Part shown: one piece after another, positions 1-6,684 of the stretch
Position numbering within the stretch: position 1 is the stretch's first letter
Layout: each line of letters opens with the position of its first letter
NCBI GenBank assembly: GCA_945957305.1
Contig: CAMFLN010000124.1
Location: forward strand, 1 to 7,518
DNA length: 7,518 nt
Reading direction: 5' to 3'
From: an uncultured Planctomycetaceae bacterium
GTDB lineage: Bacteria > Planctomycetota > Planctomycetia > Pirellulales > JACPPG01
Program-made: the position numbers and the translations under genes
The notes under the pieces: model-generated
Seen by the model: only the letters and a program-made list of their open reading frames with translations
What the model was told of the DNA's origin: nothing
Databases searched by the model: none

Positions 1-690
1 CTCCTGGCCGCCGCCGTGGTGACGTTGCCGGGAGTCTGCCGGGCCGGGGTCGTCAACGGTGGATTCGAAATCGGCACGCTGGCCGGTTGGACGCTGGCCG
101 GGTCAGGCCACACCGCAACTGCGAGCGTGGGCGTCGCGCCCACAGGAGGCACCTACCAGGGCTACATCGAAACGACCGGCAACTTCACCGCGCTCGCCCC
201 CGCCGTGGTCGCGTCATTGGGACTCTCCGGACCAGCGATTAGCGCCTTGGGGGCAGGCCCGCCGACCAATGGCACGGGCATTTCCCAAGACGTTACTGTT
301 TCCGCCGGAGATACATTGACCTTCGACTGGAATTTTCTCACCGACGAACTCAACGAGTCGGCGACGTTCAACGACTTCGCGTTCCTCTCTGTCGATGGCA
401 CGGCCTATCTGTTGGCCAGCCGGAACAGCAGCAGCTATGACATCGTTTCGCCTCCCGCCGGTTTCGATGGACAGACGGACTGGCAGGCCGGCAGTTATAC
501 TTTTTCAGCGGCGGGTACCTTTAAGATCGGCTTTGGTGTATTTAACGTTGGTGACACGGGGCACAATTCGGTGCTCTTGATCGACAACGTAGCACTGCCT
601 GTGCCCGAGCCTACGACCGCTTTCTTGGCCGGCTTGGGCGCACTGTTGCTCGCCGCCGGCGTGTGTCGTTCATCTTGGACCAAAGCGTGA
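1..690 (+). CDS. PEP-CTERM sorting domain protein (5' end missing)
   Basis: The reading frame is open from base 1, so the true start lies upstream; 229 residues are visible. The first residues (LLAAAVVTLPGVCRA) look like the end of a signal peptide. The mature protein then begins with VVNGGFE...LAGWTLAGSG, a start often seen in secreted beta-sandwich proteins of this class. The middle (SQDVTVSAGDTLTFDWNF, then NDFAFLSVDG) is beta-rich, with no catalytic motif that I recognise. The C-terminus carries the sorting signal: VPEP at visible residues 201-204, a hydrophobic helix of about 18 residues, then a short basic tail (CRSSWTKA). In known systems such proteins are exported and then processed or anchored by an exosortase; none is encoded here. 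The basic tail is weak, with one Arg and one Lys rather than an Arg cluster. The gene ends inside the start codon of the next gene, so the two are probably co-translated. The specific function is unknown. Confidence 0.9.
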   Translation, partial: LLAAAVVTLPGVCRAGVVNGGFEIGTLAGWTLAGSGHTATASVGVAPTGGTYQGYIETTGNFTALAPAVVASLGLSGPAISALGAGPPTNGTGISQDVTVSAGDTLTFDWNFLTDELNESATFNDFAFLSVDGTAYLLASRNSSSYDIVSPPAGFDGQTDWQAGSYTFSAAGTFKIGFGVFNVGDTGHNSVLLIDNVALPVPEPTTAFLAGLGALLLAAGVCRSSWTKA

Positions 691-1358
691 ATCAAACAAG
701 CTCTGTCGATTATCGGCACCTATTGCTGCGCAGCCTGACGGCCGTGGCGGCGTGCGCCCTGGCTGTCGTCGTCTGCTATTTGTGGATCGACAGACCAGTG
801 GCGTACTTCGTCCATAACGGCGACGTCTCGAAAGTCGGGCTCTATAAATTCCTTACCGAGCCGCCGCCGCTGGTGCAGTTGTGGTCCCCTGCGGTGCTTG
901 CGCTCCTCGTGGCGCGGCGCGCCCGCGCCCCCTGGACGCGCTGGCAAGCGACCTTGTTTACCGCCTGCGTCAGCATGATCATCGCGGATCAGTTTCGCGA
1001 GATGATCGGCGATCTGGCGGGACGTTATTGGCCGGAGACATGGCACAACGACAATCCGTCGTTGATCGGAACCGGCACCTATGGTTTTCATCCCCTCGTG
1101 GGCGGAGACGACACCGGAAGCTTTCCCTCGGGCCACGCGGCCCGCGTTGTGGGTTTCGCCGGTGTCTGGTGGCTGGCCGTGCCACGCAGCCGGATCTTGT
1201 GGATTCTCGTCTGCCCGCCGCTCGTCGCCAGCCTCGTATTAATGGACTATCACTTTGTCAGCGACGTCGTGGCTGGCTGCGTGCTGGGCGGAATTGTTGC
1301 CGCCTACGCCACGGCTCTTGCGGGACTGACGATCCCCGCCTCGAATGCGAAGCATTGA
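687..1358 (+). CDS. PAP2-family membrane phosphatase
   Basis: A protein of 223 residues with several hydrophobic helices (about 13-34, 62-76, 86-100, 153-164, 169-186 and 194-213), so it is an integral membrane protein. PAP2 enzymes remove phosphate from lipid phosphates such as phosphatidic acid, phosphatidylglycerol phosphate or undecaprenyl pyrophosphate. The central motif PSGH is intact at 147-150. The third motif keeps its catalytic His189 and Asp193 (YHFVSD), but the usual Arg six residues before the His is Leu183. The first motif reads GRYWPETW (112-119): Trp115 stands where the classic KX6RP has Arg, and Gly108 where it has Lys. I chose GTG 687 because it overlaps the upstream TGA (GTGA) and has a GGA eight bases before it; GTG 663 would add eight residues but lies deep inside the upstream gene. 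The substrate cannot be told from sequence. A role in lipid-carrier recycling for envelope or polysaccharide synthesis is inference. Confidence 0.85.
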   Translation: MNQTSSVDYRHLLLRSLTAVAACALAVVVCYLWIDRPVAYFVHNGDVSKVGLYKFLTEPPPLVQLWSPAVLALLVARRARAPWTRWQATLFTACVSMIIADQFREMIGDLAGRYWPETWHNDNPSLIGTGTYGFHPLVGGDDTGSFPSGHAARVVGFAGVWWLAVPRSRILWILVCPPLVASLVLMDYHFVSDVVAGCVLGGIVAAYATALAGLTIPASNAKH

Positions 1359-1376
1359 AAGTATTAACTGCTCCGC

Positions 1377-1396
1377 TCGTACTGGATCGTACCGGA
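1377..1396 (+). repeat. Tandem 10-bp direct repeat, two copies
   Basis: TCGTACTGGA (1377-1386) is followed immediately by TCGTACCGGA (1387-1396), matching at 9 of 10 positions. The pair starts 19 bases after the PAP2 stop codon. It could be a binding site for a regulator that contacts successive helical turns, or simple chance or slippage; nothing else in the window repeats it as far as I can see. Confidence 0.5.
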
Positions 1397-1512
1397 CCAG
1401 AATTCACTGGGCCCTTGCTCCGGAGTTCATTGACACCGACGAATCGGTTTCGACGGTCCGTAACTTGCATTTCCTGATTTCCTCGAGAGCAGGAAAAAGG
1501 CTTACTAAGCAA

Positions 1513-1596
1513 GCGAACGATCCAGTTTGCCTGGCTTACGGACATCCGCGTCTGGAGCTGCGCGCCGGGAAGCCAGCGAGTGGTTTGCAAACGATC
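1513..1596 (+). repeat. Spaced 10-bp repeat, two copies, in the treZ leader
   Basis: GCGAACGATC (1513-1522) and GCAAACGATC (1587-1596) match at 9 of 10 positions and begin 74 bases apart, close to seven DNA helical turns. Each lies beside a GTTTGC hexamer (1525-1530 and 1583-1588). The arrangement would suit a paired operator upstream of treZ, but no regulator gene is present in the window to support this. Confidence 0.35.
1583..1592. promoter_or_regulatory. Perfect 10-bp palindrome, candidate operator
   Basis: GTTTGCAAAC is a perfect dyad and runs into the 6-bp palindrome CGATCG (1592-1597). It lies about 63 bases before the preferred treZ start. A dyad in this place could bind a dimeric repressor or activator; that is inference, and a chance palindrome is possible. 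If translation actually begins at GTG 1580, the dyad would lie inside the coding sequence and this reading would be weaker. Confidence 0.25.
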
Positions 1597-1642
1597 GCTC
1601 GGCACTTACGGATTGAGAAGAAAATTGGTCCCAGAATTACCC

Positions 1643-1657
1643 AGGATCGGAGAAGTG
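1643..1657 (+). promoter_or_regulatory. Ribosome binding site deciding the treZ start
   Basis: AGGA at 1643-1646 lies eight bases before GTG 1655, a normal Shine-Dalgarno spacing. The alternative GTG 1580 has only GGGA about nine bases upstream. Codons between the two starts are atypical for the gene, and TreZ similarity begins shortly after 1655. Together these favour 1655. Confidence 0.5.
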
Positions 1658-3466
1658 GGCCCGCTGTTCGCACAATCTCAAGGTGCGCTCGTTGGTCAGG
1701 ATGGGAGGCTTTCTTGGAGCGTTTGGGCGCCGGGAACTTCGCAAGTACAACTCGTTCAATGGGATTCGCACCGACAACGAGTCGTGCATTCCATGCAAAA
1801 GGTCGAAAACGGCTTCTTCGCCTGGAGCGGAGGCGAACCTCGCGAGGGGCTGCGCTACGCGTATTTGCTCGATGACAGCCAACACGAGCTGCCGGATCCG
1901 GCCTCGCGCTGGCAGCCTGACGGTGTTCACCGCCCCTCGGCGGTGTTTCTGCCACAACGGTTCTCGTGGACGGACCAGGATTGGACCGGGCTCGATCCGG
2001 ACGACCTGGTGATTTATGAACTACATGTCGGAACGTTTACCCCGCAAGGAACGTTTGCGGCCATCATCGAGCGATTGCCCGAACTACGCGAACTGGGCAT
2101 CACGGCCCTGGAGTTGATGCCTATTGCCCAGTTTCCGGGCGAGCGCAATTGGGGTTACGACGGCGTGCATCCCTACGCTGTGCAAAACAGTTACGGGGGG
2201 CCGCGCGAATTACAAAGGCTGGTCAACGCCGCGCACGAGAATCAATTAGGCGTGATCCTCGACGTGGTCTACAACCACTTAGGGCCGGAGGGGAATTACC
2301 TGGGGCGATTCGGCCCCTATTTTACGGACCGTTACCACACGCCCTGGGGCGCCGCCTTTAATTTCGACGGACGTGATAGCGACCCCGTGCGGAAATTCGT
2401 CATCGATAACGCATGCATGTGGGTCCGCGACTTTCACATCGACGGCTTACGACTCGACGCCGTGCAAACGGTTTACGACTTCAGCGCCAAGCACATCCTG
2501 GCCGAGCTGCAAGAGGAAGTACAAGCTCTGGCGGCCGAGCAAAAGCGGTGGGTCGTGGTCATTGCCGAGTCGAATCAAAATGACGTGCGCCTGGTAACGC
2601 CTCCCGAGCTCGGCGGATACGGCCTTGACGGAGCCTGGAGCGACGATTTTCACCATAGCGTCCACGCGCTGCTCACGGGCGAGCGCGACAGCTATTACAT
2701 CGATTTTGGTGAGGTCGCACAGCTGGCCAAGGCCGCTGAGTCGGTCTTTGTCTATGACGGGTGCTATAGCCCGTTCCATCGCCGACGTCATGGAAACCGC
2801 GTTAACGATCTGCCGCGCTGCCGATTCGTCACGTGCCTGCAGAACCAAGATCAGGTCGGCAATCGACCGCATGGGGACCGGTTGGCCACGTTGCTCGAGC
2901 CCGCGCAGCGGCGGCTCGCCGCTGGCTTGCTGTTGACGGCGGCAACAACGCCCTTGCTGTTTATGGGCGAGGAATACGGCGAAACGAGCCCGTTTCCCTT
3001 TTTCGTGTCGTTCCTTGACTCGCGATTGGCCGACGCGGTGCGGCGTGGACGTCGACTGGACGCCGAGTATCTCAAACTGCGATTCACCGGTGAACTGCCC
3101 GATCCGGCAAGCCCCGCAACTTTTGATTCGGCCAAGATCAGCTGGGAACTCAAGGACTCCGCCGCTGGCCGAGATCTCCGCGCTCTCTATCGCGACTTGC
3201 TCGCGCTGCGACACAAGTGGTCCCGTTTTCCCTGTCGCCGCGCTCCGGATGTGCATGTCTCGGAGTCAGTTTCCTCACTGGTAATCGAATACGAAGACGA
3301 AACGCGTGCGCTGGTCTGCGCCAACCTTAGCCCGACCGCTGTGCCGCTGCCGTTTGATATTCCCGCCGAGCGATCGGCACTGCTGAGCACCGAATCCACG
3401 AAATACGGCGGTGCGCGCCCCGACCTGGCGGACCTACGGCAACTACTTCCCTGGGAACTGGTATGA
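1655..3466 (+). CDS. treZ: Maltooligosyltrehalose trehalohydrolase (TreZ)
   Basis: A 603-residue cytoplasmic GH13 enzyme that hydrolyses the alpha-1,4 bond next to the trehalose end of maltooligosyltrehalose, releasing trehalose. The N-terminal beta domain opens with GRLSWSVWAPG, typical of TreZ and branching enzymes. The (beta/alpha)8 barrel follows: NWGYDGV (from 165), DVVYNH (203-208), DGLRLDAV with nucleophile Asp268, VIAESN with acid/base Glu305, the TreZ-type SDDFHHS (329-335), NQDQVGNR (397-404) with Asp399, and LFMGEEYGE (435-443). A C-terminal beta domain ends the protein. Length is normal for the family. One oddity is that the active-site motif usually written NHDQ is NQDQ here (codon CAA). 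The stop codon overlaps the treY start by four bases (ATGA), so the two are made together. Starting at GTG 1580 instead would give 628 residues. Branching enzyme and isoamylase are unlikely because of the TreZ-specific motifs and the treY neighbour. Confidence 0.95.
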   Translation: MGPLFAQSQGALVGQDGRLSWSVWAPGTSQVQLVQWDSHRQRVVHSMQKVENGFFAWSGGEPREGLRYAYLLDDSQHELPDPASRWQPDGVHRPSAVFLPQRFSWTDQDWTGLDPDDLVIYELHVGTFTPQGTFAAIIERLPELRELGITALELMPIAQFPGERNWGYDGVHPYAVQNSYGGPRELQRLVNAAHENQLGVILDVVYNHLGPEGNYLGRFGPYFTDRYHTPWGAAFNFDGRDSDPVRKFVIDNACMWVRDFHIDGLRLDAVQTVYDFSAKHILAELQEEVQALAAEQKRWVVVIAESNQNDVRLVTPPELGGYGLDGAWSDDFHHSVHALLTGERDSYYIDFGEVAQLAKAAESVFVYDGCYSPFHRRRHGNRVNDLPRCRFVTCLQNQDQVGNRPHGDRLATLLEPAQRRLAAGLLLTAATTPLLFMGEEYGETSPFPFFVSFLDSRLADAVRRGRRLDAEYLKLRFTGELPDPASPATFDSAKISWELKDSAAGRDLRALYRDLLALRHKWSRFPCRRAPDVHVSESVSSLVIEYEDETRALVCANLSPTAVPLPFDIPAERSALLSTESTKYGGARPDLADLRQLLPWELV

Positions 3467-6400
3467 TGGAAGCATTCGACATGAGCGAGGGGACTGCGAC
3501 CTCAGAATTGCTCGGGGCGCTGGTCGATAGCGTCCTGAGCGAACTGCGTCAGCGCCGTACTGTGCCAGGCGCGACATATCGCTTGCAGTTCCACAACGAC
3601 TTCTCGTTTGAGAAGGCGTGCCAGGTCGCCCGCTATCTGAGCAATCTGGGTGTCTCGCACGCTTATGCATCCCCGCTCCTGCAGGCGCGTCCCGGTTCCG
3701 TCCATGGCTACGATGTGCGGGATTTCGCCCATTTCGACGAGGCGCTGGGAGGGGACGAAGGGTTCGACCAATTCTGCACAGCGTTGCGCGAGGCCGGGCT
3801 GGGACTGATACTAGACGTTACACCCAACCACATGAGCGCGGATCCGTCGAACCCGTGGTGGCGCGACGTTCTTGAAAATGGTCCTAACTCTCCCTATTCC
3901 CATTACTTCGATATCGACTGGGCACCGGGCAAGGCCGAACTGGCGAACAAGGTGCTCGTGCCGCTGCTGGGAGAGCAGTACGGTGTCGTGCTCGAATCGG
4001 GCCAGTTGAAAGTCGAGCACACCGAGGGAGAATTCCGCCTCCGCTATTTCACTCATGTTTTGCCCCTGGGGCCTACGACCGTTGTCCCTCTATTGACGCG
4101 CGAGATCGATCAACTGGTCTCCGCCCTGGGCGATACACATGAGTCGGTCATCGAACTGCAGAGCATCATCACCGCCATCGAGCATTTGCCCCCTCCTACG
4201 GCCACAACTGCCGAGGCCGTTGCGGAACGTCAACGCGAAAAAGAAGTGATCAAGCGCCGTTTGCGGACCTTGGAAGAGGCGAACCAAGCGATACGCGCTC
4301 ATATCCAGGCGAATATTGCTTTTTATAACGGTGAGTCTTCCGAGCCCGATCCTTTCGCGCCACTCGACAAGTTGCTGGGTGAACAAGCTTACCGTTTGTG
4401 CCATTGGCGAGTCGCCGCGGATGAAATCAACTACCGCCGCTTTTTCGACATCAACGAATTGGCCGCGATCTGCATGGAGAACCCCGACGTCTTTCACGCC
4501 ACGCACGAGCGTGTGCTGCGGGAATTAGGCAGTCGACGCATCGACGGACTGCGGATCGACCATGTCGATGGCCTATTTGCGCCCGTCACATACCTCTGGC
4601 GGCTGCAATGGGGTTACCTCGTCGAGCTTTTGCGACAATCGTGGCAGCGCCTGGTGCCCGGCAGCCAGGGCGGAGACGGCGACTCGTGGACAGACGTCGC
4701 TCCGCAGGCGCTGCGCGAGGTCTGCCGTCGGCTGCAACTGAACGTGCCAGACCCCGATGATCGGCGGGCCCTGTTCGGCAGAAGCGAAGAGCCGCTGCAA
4801 CAAGACGAGCTTCCCAGCGACAGTCTCGCGGACTTCGAAAAACAGCAGTCTGATCAATCGCGCGAGCTTCCCCTGTTCGTCCTCGTGGAAAAAATCCTCG
4901 GAGCACGCGAACCGCTGCCGGAAGCCTGGCCCGTAGCCGGCACGACGGGCTACGATTTTGCCCACAATTGCGACGGGTTGTTCCTGGACGCGAGCGGCTG
5001 GGGCGAGATCGAAAACTTCTATCGCAAAGTGACAGGCGATGCGCGCTCCTTTGACGAGGTCGTCCGCGCCTCGAAAATCATCATTCTGCGCGCCTCGATG
5101 TCCAGCCAGTTGCAAATGTTGGCGCACCAGTTGGACCGGCTCTCGGAGCAGCATCGGCGCACTCGCGATTTCACTTTGAATTGGTTGCGGTACGCTTTGC
5201 GTGAGATGCTGATCTATTTTCCGGTTTACCGCGTCTATCCCGAGACTGACGGAATATCCCCCGCGGATCGCGAGTTCATCTTGGCAGCGGTGCGGACTGC
5301 CCGACGGCAAAACCCGGCCATGGACGGGACCGTTTTTAATTTCCTCCGCGATGTGCTGCTCCTGGACCATCCTGAGGATCTCGAGGCGGAAAAGCGGGCC
5401 GAGCGCGAACTGTTCGTCGGCCGGTTACAGCAATTGACGAGCCCCGTAATGGCCAAAGGAATCGAGGACACGGCCTTCTATACCTACGTGCCGCTGGTCT
5501 CCGTGAACGAGGTGGGGAACGACCCGCGCGAGGCCGTGGTCTCGCCCCCAGCTTTTCACACGTCGAACGTACAGCGTTCGGCCACGCACCCTCATGCCAT
5601 GCTGGCCAGCTCGACACACGATTCGAAGCGGACCGAAGATGTACGCGCCCGTTTGCACGTGCTGGCCGAAATTCCGCAGCTGTGGCGGAAGCGCGTCGCG
5701 CGGTGGACCCGCATGAATCGGCGATTGCGCGCGACGATCGACGGCCAGTCCCTCCCCAGTGCCGCCGACGAATATCTTTTTTATCAGTCCCTAGTGGGGA
5801 TCTGGCCGCTCGAACGACCCGGTCCCGAGGAACTGACCTCGCTCGCGCAACGATTGCAACAATACATGGAGAAAGCGACGCACGAGGCCAAGCAGCACAC
5901 CAGTTGGATCAATCCTGACGCCCGGTACGACCAGGCTGTCCAGGACTTCGTCGCGCAGTCCTTGGATACCACACGCCGCAATCCCTTTATCGAGAATGTG
6001 CACGGCTTTGTCGAACAATTGGCGCCGTGGGGCCTTTATAGTTCGCTCTGCCAATTGACCTTGAAAATGACGTCGCCCGGCTTCCCCGATATCTACCAAG
6101 GGCAGGAATTGTGGGACTTTAGCCTGGTCGACCCTGACAATCGCCGCCCGGTGGATTTCGAGCGTCGCCAAGAGCTGCTCACTGCGCTGCAACAGCGGAC
6201 GTCGGACCCGGCGGGTTTAGTCGATACGGCGCGGCAATTGGCGCTGGATCCCACAAACGACCAGCTCAAGCTGTTTGTCACCTGGCGGCTGCTCGGCCTG
6301 AGGCGACGGTGGCCCCCGCTGTTCAGTTCGGGCGAGTATTTGCCGCTCGATGTTGACGGCGCCGCGCGCGAGCATCTCGTGGCGTTCGCACGCCGCTGCG

Positions 6401-6669
6401 GTAAAGACGAAGCGAACGCTGCGTCATTGCTGGTCGTCGTGCCCCGCATGCTGGTTAAGTACGCACTTGACGCTCAGCGGGATCCGTTCGCCGATTTTAC
6501 GTTGTGGAGAAGCGATGGCTTCTGGCAAGACACGACGGTCGACACGAAACTGCTCGCTGGTTTCCGCGGCACTAATGTCTTCACCGGGCAATGCCTGGAA
6601 CTCAACGACTCGGCTCCGGTGAGCTCACTCTTGGACAGCTTTCCGGTTGGCGTCTGGCTCTGCGAGTAA
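3463..6669 (+). CDS. treY: Maltooligosyltrehalose synthase (TreY)
   Basis: A 1068-residue GH13 intramolecular transglucosylase that turns the reducing-end alpha-1,4 bond of a maltooligosaccharide into an alpha,alpha-1,1 bond, giving the substrate of TreZ. Motifs in order: ATYRLQFH near residue 37, DVTPNHM (118-124), NYRRFFDIN (323-331), DGLRIDHVDG with nucleophile Asp366, FVLVEKILG with acid/base Glu476, GTTGYDF (493-499), MAKGIEDTAFY (663-673), STHDSKRTEDVR with Asp720, and DIYQGQELWDFSLVDPDNRRP from 876. All catalytic residues are present. It is long for TreY: a charged helical stretch at about 251-289 and an extra acidic segment at about 400-468, just before the acid/base residue, account for part of this. 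The start ATG 3463 overlaps the treZ stop (ATGATGG, a second ATG follows directly); a GGGA at 3453-3456 serves as ribosome binding site. ATG 3481 is a less likely start. Confidence 0.97.
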   Translation: MMEAFDMSEGTATSELLGALVDSVLSELRQRRTVPGATYRLQFHNDFSFEKACQVARYLSNLGVSHAYASPLLQARPGSVHGYDVRDFAHFDEALGGDEGFDQFCTALREAGLGLILDVTPNHMSADPSNPWWRDVLENGPNSPYSHYFDIDWAPGKAELANKVLVPLLGEQYGVVLESGQLKVEHTEGEFRLRYFTHVLPLGPTTVVPLLTREIDQLVSALGDTHESVIELQSIITAIEHLPPPTATTAEAVAERQREKEVIKRRLRTLEEANQAIRAHIQANIAFYNGESSEPDPFAPLDKLLGEQAYRLCHWRVAADEINYRRFFDINELAAICMENPDVFHATHERVLRELGSRRIDGLRIDHVDGLFAPVTYLWRLQWGYLVELLRQSWQRLVPGSQGGDGDSWTDVAPQALREVCRRLQLNVPDPDDRRALFGRSEEPLQQDELPSDSLADFEKQQSDQSRELPLFVLVEKILGAREPLPEAWPVAGTTGYDFAHNCDGLFLDASGWGEIENFYRKVTGDARSFDEVVRASKIIILRASMSSQLQMLAHQLDRLSEQHRRTRDFTLNWLRYALREMLIYFPVYRVYPETDGISPADREFILAAVRTARRQNPAMDGTVFNFLRDVLLLDHPEDLEAEKRAERELFVGRLQQLTSPVMAKGIEDTAFYTYVPLVSVNEVGNDPREAVVSPPAFHTSNVQRSATHPHAMLASSTHDSKRTEDVRARLHVLAEIPQLWRKRVARWTRMNRRLRATIDGQSLPSAADEYLFYQSLVGIWPLERPGPEELTSLAQRLQQYMEKATHEAKQHTSWINPDARYDQAVQDFVAQSLDTTRRNPFIENVHGFVEQLAPWGLYSSLCQLTLKMTSPGFPDIYQGQELWDFSLVDPDNRRPVDFERRQELLTALQQRTSDPAGLVDTARQLALDPTNDQLKLFVTWRLLGLRRRWPPLFSSGEYLPLDVDGAAREHLVAFARRCGKDEANAASLLVVVPRMLVKYALDAQRDPFADFTLWRSDGFWQDTTVDTKLLAGFRGTNVFTGQCLELNDSAPVSSLLDSFPVGVWLCE

Positions 6670-6684
6670 ACGCTTCGCAGCGGA

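Larger units (their letters stand above)
1359..1654. other. Gene-free leader between the PAP2 gene and treZ
   Basis: No convincing gene lies in these 296 bases. The plus-strand frame open from 1345 to 1875 is Arg-rich, overlaps treZ in another frame and resembles nothing I recognise. The treZ frame itself stays open upstream to GTG 1580, but codons 1580-1654 include AGA, AGA, AGG, TTA and two TTG, unlike the gene body, so I treat that stretch as untranslated. The leader contains a tandem 10-mer (1377-1396), a short hairpin (1435-1448), a spaced repeat (1513-1522 and 1587-1596) and a perfect palindrome (1583-1592). The treZ-treY promoter is probably here. A perfect TTGACA occurs at 1430-1435, but no good -10 box follows at 16-18 bases, so I do not call a promoter. 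Confidence 0.6.

Noticed and set aside
1435..1450. Hairpin ACCGA-CGAA-TCGGT followed by TTT, as a terminator after the PAP2 gene
   Set aside because: Only five base pairs and three T residues; too weak to call an intrinsic terminator.
1430..1466. Possible sigma-70 promoter from the perfect TTGACA at 1430-1435
   Set aside because: No acceptable -10 hexamer at 16-18 bases; TAACTT at 1461 is too far and matches only three positions.
1345..1875. Plus-strand open frame of 176 codons before and over treZ
   Set aside because: Arg-rich, different frame from treZ, overlaps its well-conserved N-terminal domain, and has no recognisable motif; a shadow of GC-rich sequence.
2447..3256. Long minus-strand frame of 269 codons opposite treZ
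   Set aside because: It is fully antisense to the conserved TreZ barrel, has no family motifs, and is expected from third-position GC bias.
4573..5370. Long minus-strand frame of 265 codons opposite treY
   Set aside because: Antisense to the TreY catalytic core with no recognisable domain; a compositional shadow.
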